From Elgaria multicarinata webbii (Eukaryota; Chordata; Lepidosauria; Squamata; Anguidae): a stretch of DNA of 64,000 nt. The notes beneath the pieces are model-generated. The model made no database searches. It worked only from the letters and a program-made list of their open reading frames with translations, and was not told where the DNA came from. How positions within the stretch are numbered: position 1 is the first letter of the stretch; every line of letters starts with the position of its first letter. The translations under genes were made by a program, and so were the position numbers. The stretch covers positions 91,737,447-91,801,446 of the forward strand of contig NC_086180.1 of the NCBI RefSeq assembly GCF_023053635.1, written 5' to 3'. Of this stretch, positions 10,687 to 60,425 are shown in pieces.

Positions 10687-11930
10687 ATAGTCTACTACTC
10701 CTTCTGAAGAACTGATGATACAAAAATTATTGCATCCCCCAGTACTGAGAATTTTGCCTCACCTCCAAATGGCTTTATGAAGAACCATTTAGGGAGCAAT
10801 CCTCCGGGCCCCAGGCAGTGTCTGAAGGGCCGTAGGGTAGTTCAGATCCCCTAACCAGAGGTTGGAGATAGCGCTCTGACCTTAGAGTGGGGAATTGGAG
10901 AACTGACCCTGCTCCCTTGCAGCCAGCATGGAAAGAACCACATCGGAAAGCAGCCTTCGAAAGGGGGAAAGGGGGTATTCAGTTGTTCAGAAGGCTGGAG
11001 AGGCCAGAATACAAGTTATCATGAAGCCTCTCGAGCCTCCTCCCCTCCCCTCCAAAATGCCCCAACTAGGCAGGCAAACCCCCCCCCCCATACCATCCAG
11101 TTACAAATGTAGGGCTGGAGGGCAGGGAGGCAAAGATTGCCTCCAGCGCTCCCCCCTCTCTGCATAGCATAACTATAAGCCTCTGTTTCCAATAAGTGAA
11201 GACTGGCAATACCTCTGCCACAATTTGAAAGTCACCGATGTGAAAACTTCACCTATAGTTTTGGTTTCTTCTCATTCGAGATAGTCAATAGCACTTCATC
11301 ATGGGGTATGTTTGACTCGCAGGCTGGGTTTTCTTAGCTGCTGTATGCTCATACTTCAATAAGTGCTTCTGCATAGTTCATGTGCTAATGTAGATTGGCA
11401 ACAAACACATGCACAGCCTGCAAATTGCTATTTCAAGTGGACACATGGTCTTTGAAGAGTTAGGTAATGCTCAAGAACATGGATGCCTCATTATATTCAG
11501 AAATAGGACAAGCACTCCATAAAACTTAGCTCATAAATGTATGAGCTGCAAAGTGAATTCAAGTCACTATTACTAGCTTACTAATGAGGTGGTATATATG
11601 AATGTGAGTCTTTGTCACTACAGTGCACGTTGTACTCTTCATTTTAATAATTGCAATACAATGCTATTCTTTCAATGGTTGTCTTGTATTGCTAAAGTGA
11701 TTCACAAACTCTACTTGCTTGCATATTTAGTTATTTGTCAATGATGTCTTCTCCTATAATGGCAGCACCAATTACACAATATGACATTTTTCTCTACTTA
11801 CAGGCTTACAGGATGTATTATATACAGTTTCATCCTCTCTTTTTTAATTATGTAATGTATGTGCTACTCTTTTTTCCACAGTCCTCTTCTATTCTTTTAT
11901 GGAACTTGAAATCAACAAATATACATTTAA
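10687..11930. other. Intergenic spacer, one possible old repeat
   Basis: The part near 10795-11165 (GCAATCCTCCGGGCCCCAGG onward) has the feel of an interspersed squamate repeat but cannot be classed. The rest is unique-looking AT-rich sequence. The short ORFs have no recognisable domain. Confidence 0.35.
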
Positions 11931-11931
11931 A

Positions 11932-12700
11932 TTAGGGCTGTGCTCCACCTCGGATCGGAACCCCAAATCCAAAGCAGATCGGGGTGATTCGAACCCCTGA
12001 ATTACAGATCCAAGGTGGTTTGGGGGATCTCCGAATCGGTCTGAACTGAATCAGATCTTTCTGAATTGATTTGGACCGAAGATTCGGATGCCATTTTAGG
12101 CCAAACCTCGTTTTTTCCCCATTGACTTTCATTGGGGGAAAAAACACCTATAACTTCTTTATTTTAAACATAGAAACTTGAAACTTGGTGAGGTTACAGA
12201 TGGCTTTGTGTATGTCATGTGTGTTAATTTCAGACACAGATGTTCAGCGGTTTCCTTGCTATTAATTTTTTAAAAAACTTTAAAAGGGAGGGGGAGGAGT
12301 TTGCAAGGGGTGATTGACAGCTTCAACTCTCAATCGTCCTGAAGCCTCCAGCATTGTATCCCCCAATCCTGCTCAGGTTTCCAGCAGCCACCAATCGCAA
12401 TGGTGGAAGAGGGCTTTAGGAAGGAGAGATCTTTCCTCATTTTTTCTTTGTGGGGATAATAATAATAATAATGGCAACCCTGTTAATTTTTTAAAGGTTT
12501 TTAAGAACAATTATCAGCTAGTGTTACAAAATATACATCATGACAATTATATCAAACAAATTGGAGGAAGTTCTATGGGTCAAAATGCATTATTTAATAG
12601 GAATATTGATACCCTTAGGTGTAATCTGGTGAATGAGAAAAATTTCACGTTCTCAGATCCACTCCATATCCCAAGTTTTGTGCCGCCACCAACAGCTGTG
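11932..12700. repeat. Unclassified interspersed repeat
   Basis: Starts GGGCTGTGCTCCACCTCGG and contains CCCATTGACTTTCATTGGGG and TTAATTTTTTAAAAAACTTT, a pattern familiar from unclassified squamate repeats. Several GAT(T)CGG-like motifs recur in the first 150 bases (GGATCGG, AGATCGG, GAATCGG). No coding capacity seen; edges are uncertain. Confidence 0.4.
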
Positions 12701-13038
12701 TATTGATACTTCAAGTGTGGCTTCATAGTTAACACACCCAAAAAATCAACTTTGTCATAGCACCTCCAAACCGCTCCCAAAGTTTTGTGCTAGTTTTGGT
12801 GCTTGCAGTCCAAATATATAAGGGACAGTGCTGTTATCCCTGTAGGGGAACCCTGGCTAAAGGTTGTTTGTCTTCCTTGGGAACTTCTCTACTAATAGGA
12901 ATATCACCTCCAAATCATCCCCCACAAATTGCAGCAAACTACAGCCCTCCCCCACCCACCCACTGCAAACATCCATCCATTCATAGTCAAACAACCCGGC
13001 ATCCCATTCAGACATCATCACATCAATGCACACACTGG

Positions 13039-13040
<2 letters not shown>

Positions 13041-13085
<45 letters not shown>
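13041..13085. repeat. (CA)n microsatellite
   Basis: About 20 uninterrupted CA units. A second short CA tract follows at about 13150-13175. The His/Thr- and Cys/Val-rich ORFs across here are artefacts of this repeat. Confidence 0.95.
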
Positions 13086-13088
<3 letters not shown>

Positions 13089-13545
13089 GACCACCCATTC
13101 CAAAGCACCCTCAAACAACCAGGCACCCTCACCCATACACTCACTCTGACACACAGACACACACACACACACCCCTTAGTCTTACCTTCTGCTTGCTGCT
13201 GCCGCTGCTTCCCCTTCTTCCTCCTCTTCAGCGCTGGGAGGGGGGGTGCTGGAGGCTGCATTGCTGGAAGTTCCTGCACACAGCCCCCAAACACTCGCCT
13301 CACGACGCAAGGCGATGGGTGTGGCTGGAGGTTTCGTTCCCGCATTTCCAGGAACACAGCCTTCAGGCCCGCCCATCGCATCGATCCGAGGCTTTTCTTG
13401 GCTGGCGCCATTGCGCTGGCCAAGAAAAAGTCTCAGATGTGTGCTGAGAGGCAACAGGTGGGGCTAGAGGCCAGTTCCGGTTGCCTCAGAGATCCTTGTA
13501 TTTCCGGAGGTCTCCAGGGTTTTCTGGGTCATCTGGTCACCCTAA

Positions 13546-14639
13546 TTAATTTGTCTAATCTGTTTTAAAGAACCTAAGGTAGGGGCCATCTTCACAATCT
13601 GTGGTCGTGAATTCCGTATGTTACCTAGGCATTGTGTGAGGATGTACTTTCTACCAATTAGCTTCACTAAATTTTATTATTATGAAAGAGAAAGAAAATT
13701 CGCATCATTCACAATTCAAATTCTGGTGTGCCAATTTTTGAGACAGCAAACTTTATTGTTTAACTATGTGCTATATGAAATCCATCCTTTCATTTCTCCT
13801 GAATCTCCCACCAATCAGCTTCATGTGATGACTCTGGGTTCTAGTATTAAGAGAGAGGAAGAAAAATGTCTTCCTATCCACTTTCTCTACACCATGCCTA
13901 ATCATGTCTCCCAGTATTCACCTTTTTCTAAGCTTAACTATCCGAGACGTTGTAAACATTCCTTGTAGGGGAGTTCTTCCTTACCTTTGGGTCTTTTCTC
14001 CTGGCACAAGCAATATAATGCGGGCTTCTTCATCCCACATGCATTGCAGTTTATTGATCTAGTCCATACCTATTTGATTTTAGTAATATTGCAACAGACA
14101 ATTCATTTACCCCCTTTACTTTTCATATTATGGAGTGAATTCATATGACTGCCAGTCAGTAACCCCCCACTACCCCAGATTTCCATGTGGCTGAGGGAAT
14201 GTAGTATTGCTGGGCTTACCACATGGCCAGAAGCTATGAATGATGCCTCTCAATGTGGTTAGAGCCATCACATTACAAACAGGGAATATGTGGTTATGAG
14301 TTGTCTGAGTAAGCAACCAAAATATTTCTTCGACCATTCTTCTTTCCCGAGGAGACTATTGATTTTCCCTTCTGCTTCTCAGGAAACATGGGACAAAATA
14401 GATTTTCTTTCACTGAGTCAGATTTTTTTGGTCATGAGCATTGTTGATAATGGCAATGCCACTGGCACAGCAGAGAAATCCATTTCATTAGCTAACCTGC
14501 CAGCTGAATGGCCGTCAGCAACAACACATCTAGCCAATTAGAGAATTATGTCCCCGACCCATATCCTTTGGGCAGTTATTCCAAGGCAGTGTAGGCCCCC
14601 TATGGATGTGAATCAGTAGAAGTTTTCCTCAGGGACCCC
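13546..14639. other. Intergenic spacer, nothing recognised
   Basis: AT-rich sequence without a supported gene or repeat. Confidence 0.35.
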
Positions 14640-14716
14640 ATAGACCCTAAGAACCGCCCAGAGAGCTCCAGCTATTGGGCAGTTTAGAAATGTAATAAAT
14701 AAATAAATAAAATTCA
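14640..14716 (+). mobile_element. LINE 3' tail (L2-like, GGGCGGT family)
   Basis: CAGAGAGCTCCAGCTATTGG then GCAGTTTAGAAATG and (TAAA)n. The same tail occurs at 62320-62382 and inverted at 23432. It is a 5'-truncated copy. Confidence 0.65.
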
Positions 14717-14924
14717 TACATTGATTTTTTAGGATTTTTTAAATTCCCCCCTCTCAAACCATTATCCCCCTTAAACAAACACAGACACACGTTAATCCAC
14801 CCCTGCACATTTATGGAGGAAGCATTTATCCTTTACTTTGCTGATGCAGAGCTCCACTGCTGCTGGTGGAAGTTTCTACGCCAGCCTTCTCCAACCTGGA
14901 GCCCTCCACATCAATTGGATGGAG

Positions 14925-14944
14925 CCCCCCCCCCCCCCCCCCCG
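14925..14944. repeat. Poly(C) run
   Basis: About 18 consecutive C inside a short stretch (14875-14945) that resembles the CCAGCCTTCTCCAACCTGG end of a common squamate foldback repeat. Confidence 0.8.
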
Positions 14945-15199
14945 GCAGTGGAAGCCCAGCCAGACAACAGAAGTAATAGTTTAACTGAAATAAAGAGCCT
15001 GAGTGACTCAGGTGTAGAAGCTTACTCACTCATGCCAGCCAGCCCAGCAGCACTTTCACTGTGGATGATTGACTTCTATGAGTCCAAGCAGAAATGTGCT
15101 CCCTCTCCCCCCTCCCCGCCCCAAGGCCAGAACCAGCAGCCAGTTAGTGTTTCCCACTCCCCTGAACACTGCGATTGGAGGAGATCACGTTCATGGATG

Positions 15200-15726
15200 G
15201 CGCTGTGGCAATTCCTAATTTTTTAGCCACAGATGTCAATATCAAAGCTACCCCTCACCCCACTCAGCGTCTTCCAAATATGGAGATATTCAATTGAGAC
15301 ACACACAGCCGGATAAGTTCAGAGATGTTAGACGCTCCAATTGGGCACATATCCACCCTGATATTAGTTGATGGGTTTGGAAGCGGCCATTCTCTGCTCT
15401 GGAATATTGAATATTCTGCAGATATTCAGTTACCAGATAATTCTGGGGCGGAGAGCAAGCCCCTACTGCTAACCATCTTGCAGAAGATGAGTACCAGGCA
15501 TGGGTACTCTGTCCACCGTGAAGAGAGAATTCTCCCACACACAACATACTAACTCACCATGGATTGTGTTTTTGAGCAATCCGTGGTGGGTAGGTGTGTT
15601 GTCTGAACAGCCTCATCTAATTCTAGTTCCACATGTAAAACCATGATTAAACAAGCCTTGGTTGATTAAACCAGGGTTTCTTGTTACATGCAATGCAGGT
15701 CTATATTTGCCTCCAATTTAGGTTTT
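15200..15726. other. Intergenic spacer with a foldback fragment
   Basis: Mostly unclassified. Near 15590-15690, GTGTTGTCTGAACAG and a CCATGATTAAACAAGCC stretch match the end of the foldback family at 24959-25794 and look like a truncated copy. Confidence 0.4.
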
Positions 15727-18700
15727 CCAGCCTCCAGTCTGCTGGAGGCGTGAGCCTTCGGCGCGAGCTGAAGCGCGAGAGCACAAGGGCTCTCGGCCTG
15801 AGACTCTCTGCCGTGGGTGCGAAGCCGGTCAAGCGGAACTTCTGCTCCGGAGGAAAACCCCAGCCGCGGTCCGGTCGCTACTACTTTCTGATTCAGGACA
15901 CAATCTTCTCATTTCCTCCTCTCAATTCTTCTCTCCTCATATCCGTTCCTTATGGCTCGTTCCAAGTTCGTCTCTCCTAACTTAGTTCCTATTCGGTGTC
16001 TCCCCTCTTCTCAGCTGCCTTTTTCGTGTTCCTTATGGAACTGTCACTCTGTTGCTTCTAAGGCCCCTGTCATTCAGGACTTGTTTATCTCTAGGTCTCT
16101 TCACCTCCTTGCTCTTACTGAAACCTGGCTTCCCACCCATGATACCGCCATCTCTGCTGCCCTCTCTCTTGGAGGACTCTCTCTCACACTAGTCGCCCAG
16201 AGGTTGGGGTGGTGGTGTGGGTCTTTAATTATCTAGTTTGTGCCAGTTCCAGCCTCTTTCCATTCCACCTTCATATTGTTTTTCCTCCTTTGAGGTACAT
16301 GTGGTGAGGCTCTTCACTCCATTGCGATTGCGGATTGCAGTTCTGTATCGCCCCCCAGGCTCGTCCTCAAAATTTATCTCTGATTTTGATTTGTGGCTGT
16401 CCTTTTTCCTCTCTGATAACTGTCCTACTCTTATTTTGGGTGATTTCAATATTCATGTGGATGACCCTCAAGACGCTGCAGCTCTACGATTTCGCTCCTT
16501 ATCTTCCTCTTATGATCTTAAGCTTTGGTCTGATGTACCCACACATTCCCTTGGGCACTGTCTGGATCTTGTTCTCACTCGGAATTGCTCTGTTTTGGAC
16601 TTTTCTACTGCTCACTTTCCATTGTCAGATCATCACCTAGTTTCTTTCAATATTATTCATAATCCTCCTCCTTCACGTCCCGCTTCTCGCTCTTGTCATG
16701 ACTTGCAATCTATCAATTATGAGGCTTTTTCTCAGTCTCTAGCCTCCTCTCTTCCTTCTGTCTTTTCGGCTGTCTCCTTGGACTCAGCTGTCTCCTTCTT
16801 TAATTCCTCCTTATCTTCAACTCTTGATACTCTTGCTCCATCTACAACTCGGATAGTTCGTCCTTCTCAACCCCAACCGTGGCTCACCTCTTTCCTCCGC
16901 TACCTTCGCTCTTGTTCCCGGGCAGCTGAACACCTTTGGCGTAGGACCAGGGACTGGGCGGACTTTGTCCATTACAAATTTGTACCCTCCTCTTTCTCTT
17001 CTGCCATTTCATTGGCCAAACAGCAGTATTACTCAACGTTGATCCAGTTAAATGCTAGGCATCCTCAGCGGCTCTTTGCGTCCTTCAATTCTCTCCTGAA
17101 GCCTAATTCACCATCTCTCCCCGCCTCTCTGTCTGCTAATAACTTTGCCTCTTTTTTCAATGCTAAAATCCAAACTATTCGCTCTGATCTGGCCAGCTCT
17201 GCTCCTCTTCCAGTTCCTGTTCCTCATCTGTCAGTTCCTCCTGCAAATTTCTCTGCGTTTCCTTCGGTCTCAGCTGATGAACTGTCTACAATACTGCGCT
17301 CCTCGAAGCCCTCCACTTGTTCTCGGGATCCGATTCCCTCTCGCGTCTTTATTAACCTTATCCCTGCTATCCTCCCTTCCTTGCTTCATATTATTAATTT
17401 TTCTCTGTCCTCTGGTTCATTTCCTTCTGCTTTTAAACATGCTACAGTCTCTCCTATTCTCAAGAAACCTACTCTTGATAGGCTATCTCTGTCTAACTAC
17501 CGACCTGTCTCTTTGTTGCCTTTTGTTTCAAAGATCCTGGAGCGTGTGGTCTACTCTCGTTGTCTTGATTTTCTTTCTAGTAACTCTGCTCTGGATCCCT
17601 CTCAATCTGGATTCCGTCCTTTGCATTCCACTGAAATAGCCCTTACTAAGATTACCAATGATCTTCTTACTGCCAAGTCTAAAGGCCATTATTCCGTTCT
17701 TATTCTCCTTGATCTAACTGCAGCCTTTGACACGGTTGATCATGATCTTCTTTTAGATTCCCTTCATGACCTTGGATTTTGTGGCTCTGTCTATAACTGG
17801 TTTGCCTCCTATCTAGCGGGTCGCTCTTTCAGCGTGTTGGCTAATGGCAGCTTGTCTTCTTTTCCCCTTTCTGTAGGGGTTCCGCAAGGCTCGGTGCTTG
17901 GTCCGCTGTTGTTTTCTTTATACATGTTGCCCTTGGGTAAGCTTATTCAATCTCATGGCCTCCAATATCATCTGTATGCCGATGATACACAATTATATCT
18001 TTCTTCTCCGGATCTTTCTCCTGATGTTCACGATCGTATCTCGGCATGTCTCTCAGATATCTCAGCTTGGTTGCTTCATCGTCGTTTGAAACTTAATATG
18101 GCAAAGACTGAATTGCTTGTTTTTCCTCCTAAACCTTCTCCTCATCTCTCATTCTTTCTTACTGTCAATAATGTTACACTTACTCCAGTCAAGGAAGCTC
18201 GTAGTCTTGGCTTTATATTTGATTCCTCGCTCTCCTTTATTCCTCATATTGAGGCAGTAGCTAAATCCTGTCGTTTTTTCCTGTATCATATTGCCAGGAT
18301 TCGATCATTTTTGTCTGTCTCTTCTGCCAAGACTCTTGTTCATGCATTGGTTATTTCTCGGTTGGACTACTGCAACCTTCTTCTCACTGGCCTTCCTTCT
18401 TCTCACATCAGTCCGTTGGTTTCTGTTCACCACTCTGCTGCTAAGATCATCTTTTTGGCTCGCCGCTCTGACCATGTAACTCCACTTCTGAAATCTCTTC
18501 ATTGGCTTCCAATTCACTTCAGAATCCAATATAAACTTCTCCTGTTGACCTACAAAGCTTTTCACTGTCTAGCTCCTTCCTATCTCTCCTCTCTCATCTC
18601 ACACTATTGCCCCACTCGTGCTCTTCGCTCCTCTGATGCCATGTTTCTCGCCTGCCCAAGGGTCTCTACTTCCCTTGCTCGGCTTCGTCCATTTTCTTCT

Positions 18701-19035
18701 GCTGCCCCTTACGCCTGGAACGCTCTTCCAGAACATTTGAGAACTACAAGTTCAACCGCAGCTTTTAAAGCTCAGCTAAAAACTTTTTTTCCCCTAAAGC
18801 TTTTAAAACTTGATTTTGTTCTGACTTTATACTGTTAGTTTTACCCTACCCAGTGCCTGTTTACCCTACCCTGTGCCTGTTTGGCGCATTCTCTTCCCCT
18901 CCTTATTGTTTTATTATGATTTTATTAGAATGTAAGCCTATGCGGCAGGGTCTTGCTATTTACTGTTTTACTCTGTACAGCACCATGTACATTGATGGTG
19001 CTATATAAATAAATAAATAATAATAAAAATAAAAT
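15727..19035 (+). mobile_element. Long L2-clade LINE (near full length)
   Basis: Non-LTR element with a GC-rich 5' leader (about 15727-15950), an endonuclease-RT ORF (15952-18838) and a 3' end reading TGTAAGCCTATGCGGCAGGG, TCTTGCTATTTACTG, GCACCATGTACATTGATGG, then (ATAAA)n. The C-terminal ORF part and the tail fit the L2 clade. About 3.3 kb is long for a vertebrate L2 copy, most being 5'-truncated. The same tail lies inside the DIRS element at 8195. The exact 5' edge is a guess, since no target duplication was identified. Confidence 0.85.
15952..18838 (+). pseudogene. L2 ORF2: endonuclease and reverse transcriptase
   Basis: The endonuclease starts in one frame (15952-16236: WNCHSVASKAP, LALTETWLP) and continues in another from 16238, so there is at least one frameshift near 16150-16240. 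From 16238 the frame is open for 866 codons. It shows LGDFNIHVD and SDHHLVSF (endonuclease), [16 protein letters not shown] (RT motif A, near residue 492), [16 protein letters not shown] (motif B), YADD at about residues 580-583 (motif C), and a C-terminal [12 protein letters not shown] / LHWLPI / [11 protein letters not shown] region typical of L2 and relatives. The protein would cut target DNA and prime reverse transcription there. One or two changes from intact; probably young, but not active as it stands. Confidence 0.85.
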
Positions 19036-19299
19036 AGGAACTAGCTCTGGCTACTCATTGGTAAAAGTCAGAAAACTCCACATATGCTCAGATACTCTTA
19101 AATAACTATGCTGCGAGGTTCGAGACTGTGTTCTAACAATAAAGATAATTTCTGGAAATAAACTCCATCTGGAATTAAAACCTATTTTTAGTTACAACGC
19201 TAAACCGACAGTTGATGAATCAAAACAGATTTTTATTTTTTGATGTTAGAATTAATATAACTCTGACCAAAGTTCTCTGAACTGGAGTCAAGTCAGCCG

Positions 19300-48046
<28,747 letters not shown>

Positions 48047-48258
48047 AATGATTGACCTTGTTGATTGGAATGTATCAAGAGGGCTTTCATGGAACGTCTC
48101 ATTGTTATGGATAATTTAGAGGTTACTCATATTTATGATGTAATTGCTTTGGGTTGCTGAAAACTGCTTTGCATAAAGGAAAAATACGAAAATGTAGACC
48201 ATTAATGGCCAAGTGTATATCAACATTGCTTTAGAGCTTTAGCACCATTTTCTCTTGT

Positions 48259-48264
48259 AATAAA
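48259..48264 (+). promoter_or_regulatory. Proximal poly(A) signal of NSG1
   Basis: AATAAA 213 bases after the stop, followed by a GGTTGTTTTTTTTT element about 50 bases on. Another AATAAA at 48485-48490 could serve as an alternative site. Confidence 0.55.
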
Positions 48265-48490
48265 ATGAACTTAAGTACATTCTTGCAAATTAAATTTTTC
48301 ATTGAGCTATTCAGGGTTGTTTTTTTTTACATGCGAGCATTTTACTATCTTATCTGTACTGGTGTTTTGTTTGTTTTAAATTCAGTTTTGCAATCTGAGT
48401 GTTCATAGTCATCATTAGAAATTAGGCTGATTAGCTATGAGCTCTATCTAAAATTGGCTTGCTACTCCAAAATGAGTACCAAGAAATAAA

Positions 48491-50626
48491 CTTGGCCTGT
48501 TACGGTTCACTATTCCAGATATGTTAAAGTTAATTAAGTTATTTGCAACAAGGCATGCTTGATTGTTGTTTTGTTATGGCTGTGAACATTTCACTGCGTT
48601 TCCACTATGCCTAGAGAATCCTGTATATGGACTTGCACCAAAACACAAAATAGACACTACAGAGATGTACGTATTAATGATGGATAATTATGTTTAGTGA
48701 GTGTGTAAGAATGTAAGGCGGAAAAATATTCTGATGAGTAGTGGAGCCCTATGGAATAAATAGTCGGAAAACCTTTCATTGTAGATGTAGCACGCAACAT
48801 AATTTGTGCAACAAGGAAAGGAGGAGTAATTTTGTGAGAATTTTCTCTTTTTGTACAACATTAAAACATTTCCCTTTTTATATGTTGCAAAATGGTTTTT
48901 TGTTAGCAGCACCCTTTGGCATTTTCTAACCTTTAAATATGAAAGCTGCAATCCTAAGCATATTTACCAGGAAATCGATTCCACTGAACGCAGTGGGGCA
49001 TTCACATAAACATCTATAGAACTGGTGAAAGGGAGAAAATGCATTAAATGTCCCCATCCCACTGCAGTTCCAATGGCATGTAGGGCGGGCAGGCAGGGTG
49101 AGGGGGGGCACAGAAATCAGAGACGTGTTGCCTTCTTGAGGTAAACTGAGGGGGAGGGACGGAGGCTATTGTAGACAAGTCTAGAACTATAGGTGCACGT
49201 TCCTTGTGTTGACAAACTCCTAAACTATTATGTTTATTATTTAAAAATCATTCAGAATACATTTCATCAATTTTATAGTTGAAAAAAGTGGGGTGAGCAT
49301 TGGTGGTCAAGCTGCAGCAAAAGCAACAGGGGCTTGCAGCCTGTCTGGACTGAAAACAGGAGAACTCTGAATTGTGGCTTACAGTTGGGCCTGGACTGTT
49401 ACCCACTTCTCCAGTGCTGTGTGGCTGTGCTATGCCAAGCCGTGCTTCTCAACTCGTGGCACTTCACAGGATGTCAGATGGTAGAGAAGCACCACGGGTT
49501 GAAAAGCACTGCAATAGAACAACACTCACTCAAAATTTGGAGTTGACTTGCCCAGCGTTGCTGGACTAAAGCATTTAGCTAACTACAGCTTGCATTTTGT
49601 TCATGTTCTGAACGTGCAATTTCCCAGTGGACATGTCAAAAGTTTCATTACTTTTGTAGAAACACGCTTTGCAATAATAAAAAATGTCCCTACATCTATA
49701 GTAGAACAAACATGGCCGGTTCCACTTTTGGGTTATGTCTCCTTCCAATACATCACAGTCTGTTTAGAAAATGCCAACTGCTTTTCCATATAGAAATTTT
49801 TTAATACTGAGCATAGTTATGTGTTGTAAAATAATTTTTAGTATGTCATCACTGCTGTGTGGAATTGCATAAAAGCAATAAATTATGTGCCAAATATTTC
49901 TTTTGCATTTAAAGAGTTCGATCCCATATAAACATATTAAACTATACCATGTTTGTATTTTCTAGTAGTCAGTACTCTATTGAATGTAAATTCACATGTA
50001 ACTTTTGACATTTTCACTGTGTAAAATAAAGTATGATCATATCTCTCAAACTCAGTATGTTTACACACATGTATATTACATTTAGTATAAATAAAAAATG
50101 AAGGATTCCAGTGACTGCATTTGCAACAGAACGTCTTCCAATTTTTCAAGGTTCATTTCCAATGATGATTATTCTATATGGCCATGATGGAAGAATTTCA
50201 ATTTCTTATTTTTTTATAGTGGTATTTTTTAAAGAATGAACAAGAAAGCACCTCTGATGTAAACTGAAATACCAACTGTGAATAATCTCATTCTAAATAG
50301 TCAAACTGTTCCTTTCTAATATAATGCAATCTGGAACTTGCTCTGTATCCCTTGAATCAGCAGATTTATTTAGGCCACTAGTTTAAGCAAGAGTATACTG
50401 GTTGGGACAAAAATGTGCTATATTTGGCTTATTTTTGCTATATTTGGCAATATTTCAGCAACTCATATTAGATAGATGGTCTGTATAAAACAATTGTCAT
50501 ACTGCCACAAGTAAATTTTGCACAGTGCTTATTACTAGAGGTGCTAGTACTTGCTATGAATTTCAGAGAGGTGCACTGAGTAATGGTATAGAACTACAAC
50601 CAGCAACCCATATGTACAACGTAATT
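48491..50626. other. Gap between convergent NSG1 and STX18
   Basis: 3' UTR or intergenic sequence. It holds an AAGTAAG-type repeat relic (48949-49015), a small foldback (49440-49511: GTGCTTCTCAACTCGTGG facing ACCACGGGTTGAAAAGCAC), and scattered AATAAA on both strands (for example near 49878 and 50023 on the plus strand). Confidence 0.4.
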
Positions 50627-50788
50627 TTTATTTAGTGGGAGACCATGGGATTAAAGCTGATATTGGAGAGATGGCTGAAAAGCAATTTCTGTTCATGGAC
50701 TACAACAGTTTCCTTTGTTAAACATCGTGAAGTTAAACCTAACTTCACGATGGCTTCATATTGCAATAACGAGCGTTACATTTTTATT
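50627..50788 (-). promoter_or_regulatory. Candidate poly(A) signals of STX18
   Basis: TTTATT (AATAAA on the minus strand) at 50783-50788 and 50627-50632, about 280 and 435 bases after the STX18 stop. Which is used cannot be told. Confidence 0.4.
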
Positions 50789-51063
50789 GTGGATCTTCTG
50801 CCGCTTGCTCCATTTCTATCAGCTATCTAAAGGTTTTTCTTGTTGCAGCCTGTTCCTGAGTCGTAATAACAAAATGAATGTGACCAGAACATTTGTCAGA
50901 AGAATGTACAGAAATACATGTGTCTGATGATCAAGACATTTCCACCATGGCAAATGCATGAACTACAATAGACCTTTGCAAAGAAAACATCTTCAGCCAA
51001 TATTGGTCCAGGTGGCTTCAGCAGGCTTCAGTCAAGGTGATACATGTAGTGAATAGGCCAAGG

Positions 51064-59515
<8,452 letters not shown>

Positions 59516-60063
59516 CTGTAAAGGTAAAGAAAAAATAAATTAGCCTTCACAGCAAGCCCAAACTTGCCAGAACCATTTAATACCCATTCTTAGTTAAGCA
59601 AGAACTTGTTCATAGCTCTGTTTCCCTAAAATTAAGGGACTTAAAATTAATGTCTCCTGCCACACTTCCCCCTTTTGATGGAAACCTAGAAATATTATCT
59701 GAGGGTAGATACCTGCATCTACAGGCTTTCAATTAGATGAGTAAGCATTAGTCACTTAGGCCAAAAGATGCCCTTTCTGTGCTGCAAATAAGCAACTAAC
59801 ATGAATATCAACTCAGGGTTCTGTTGGGGAACTTCAATGAGGAACATTATTTGCATAAGTGAGAAGTTTGTGCAAACGCAGCACGTGTGGCTCTCAGGAT
59901 CACCGGGAACAGCATAATAGGTTGGTTTAAAACTGTGTAAACATTAATCTTTTAAATGAAGGATCGGTTTAATGATGTAGCTTTCACACCCACCCTACTC
60001 TACTCCCTTCCCTATTCTGCAAGCAGCTTCCTGACAAAAGGGCTCAAGCCAAAGGCATGCTTA

Positions 60064-60425
60064 TAGAATCATAGAATCATAGAATAGTAGAGTTGGAAGG
60101 GGCCTAAAAGGCCATCGAGTCCAACCCCCTGCTCAATGCAGGAATCCACCCTACAGCATACCTGACAGATGGTTGTCCAGCTGCCTCTTGAAGGCCTCTA
60201 GTGTGGGAGAGCCCTCAACCTCCCTAGGTAACTGGTTCCATTGTCGTACTGCTCTAACAGTCAGGAAGTTTTTCCTGATGTCCAGCCGGAATCTGACTTC
60301 CTGTAACTTCACCCCGTTATTCTATGTCCTGCACTCTGGGATGATCGAGAAGAGATCCTGGCCCTCCTCTGTGTGACAACCTTTTAAGTATTTGAAGAGT
60401 CTACCCACTAGTCTGTGCATTAGCT
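60064..60425 (-). mobile_element. CR1 LINE 3' end
   Basis: Starts at the inverted terminal repeat (AGAATCATAGAATCATAG), then GAGTTGGAAGGGGCC, CATCGAGTCCAACCCCCTGC, GCTGCCTCTTGAAGGCCTC and CCTGATGTCCAGCCGGAATC. A good-quality CR1 3' UTR. Confidence 0.9.

Noticed and set aside
11930-13547. One large element bounded by AATTAGGG and CCCTAATT
   Set aside because: The match is only eight bases, AT-rich, and the contents look like two unrelated repeats plus a microsatellite. Probably coincidence.
12857-13568. Several ORFs of 90-188 codons across the (CA)n region
   Set aside because: They are driven by the CA repeat (His/Thr and Cys/Val runs) and overlap in many frames; no domain.
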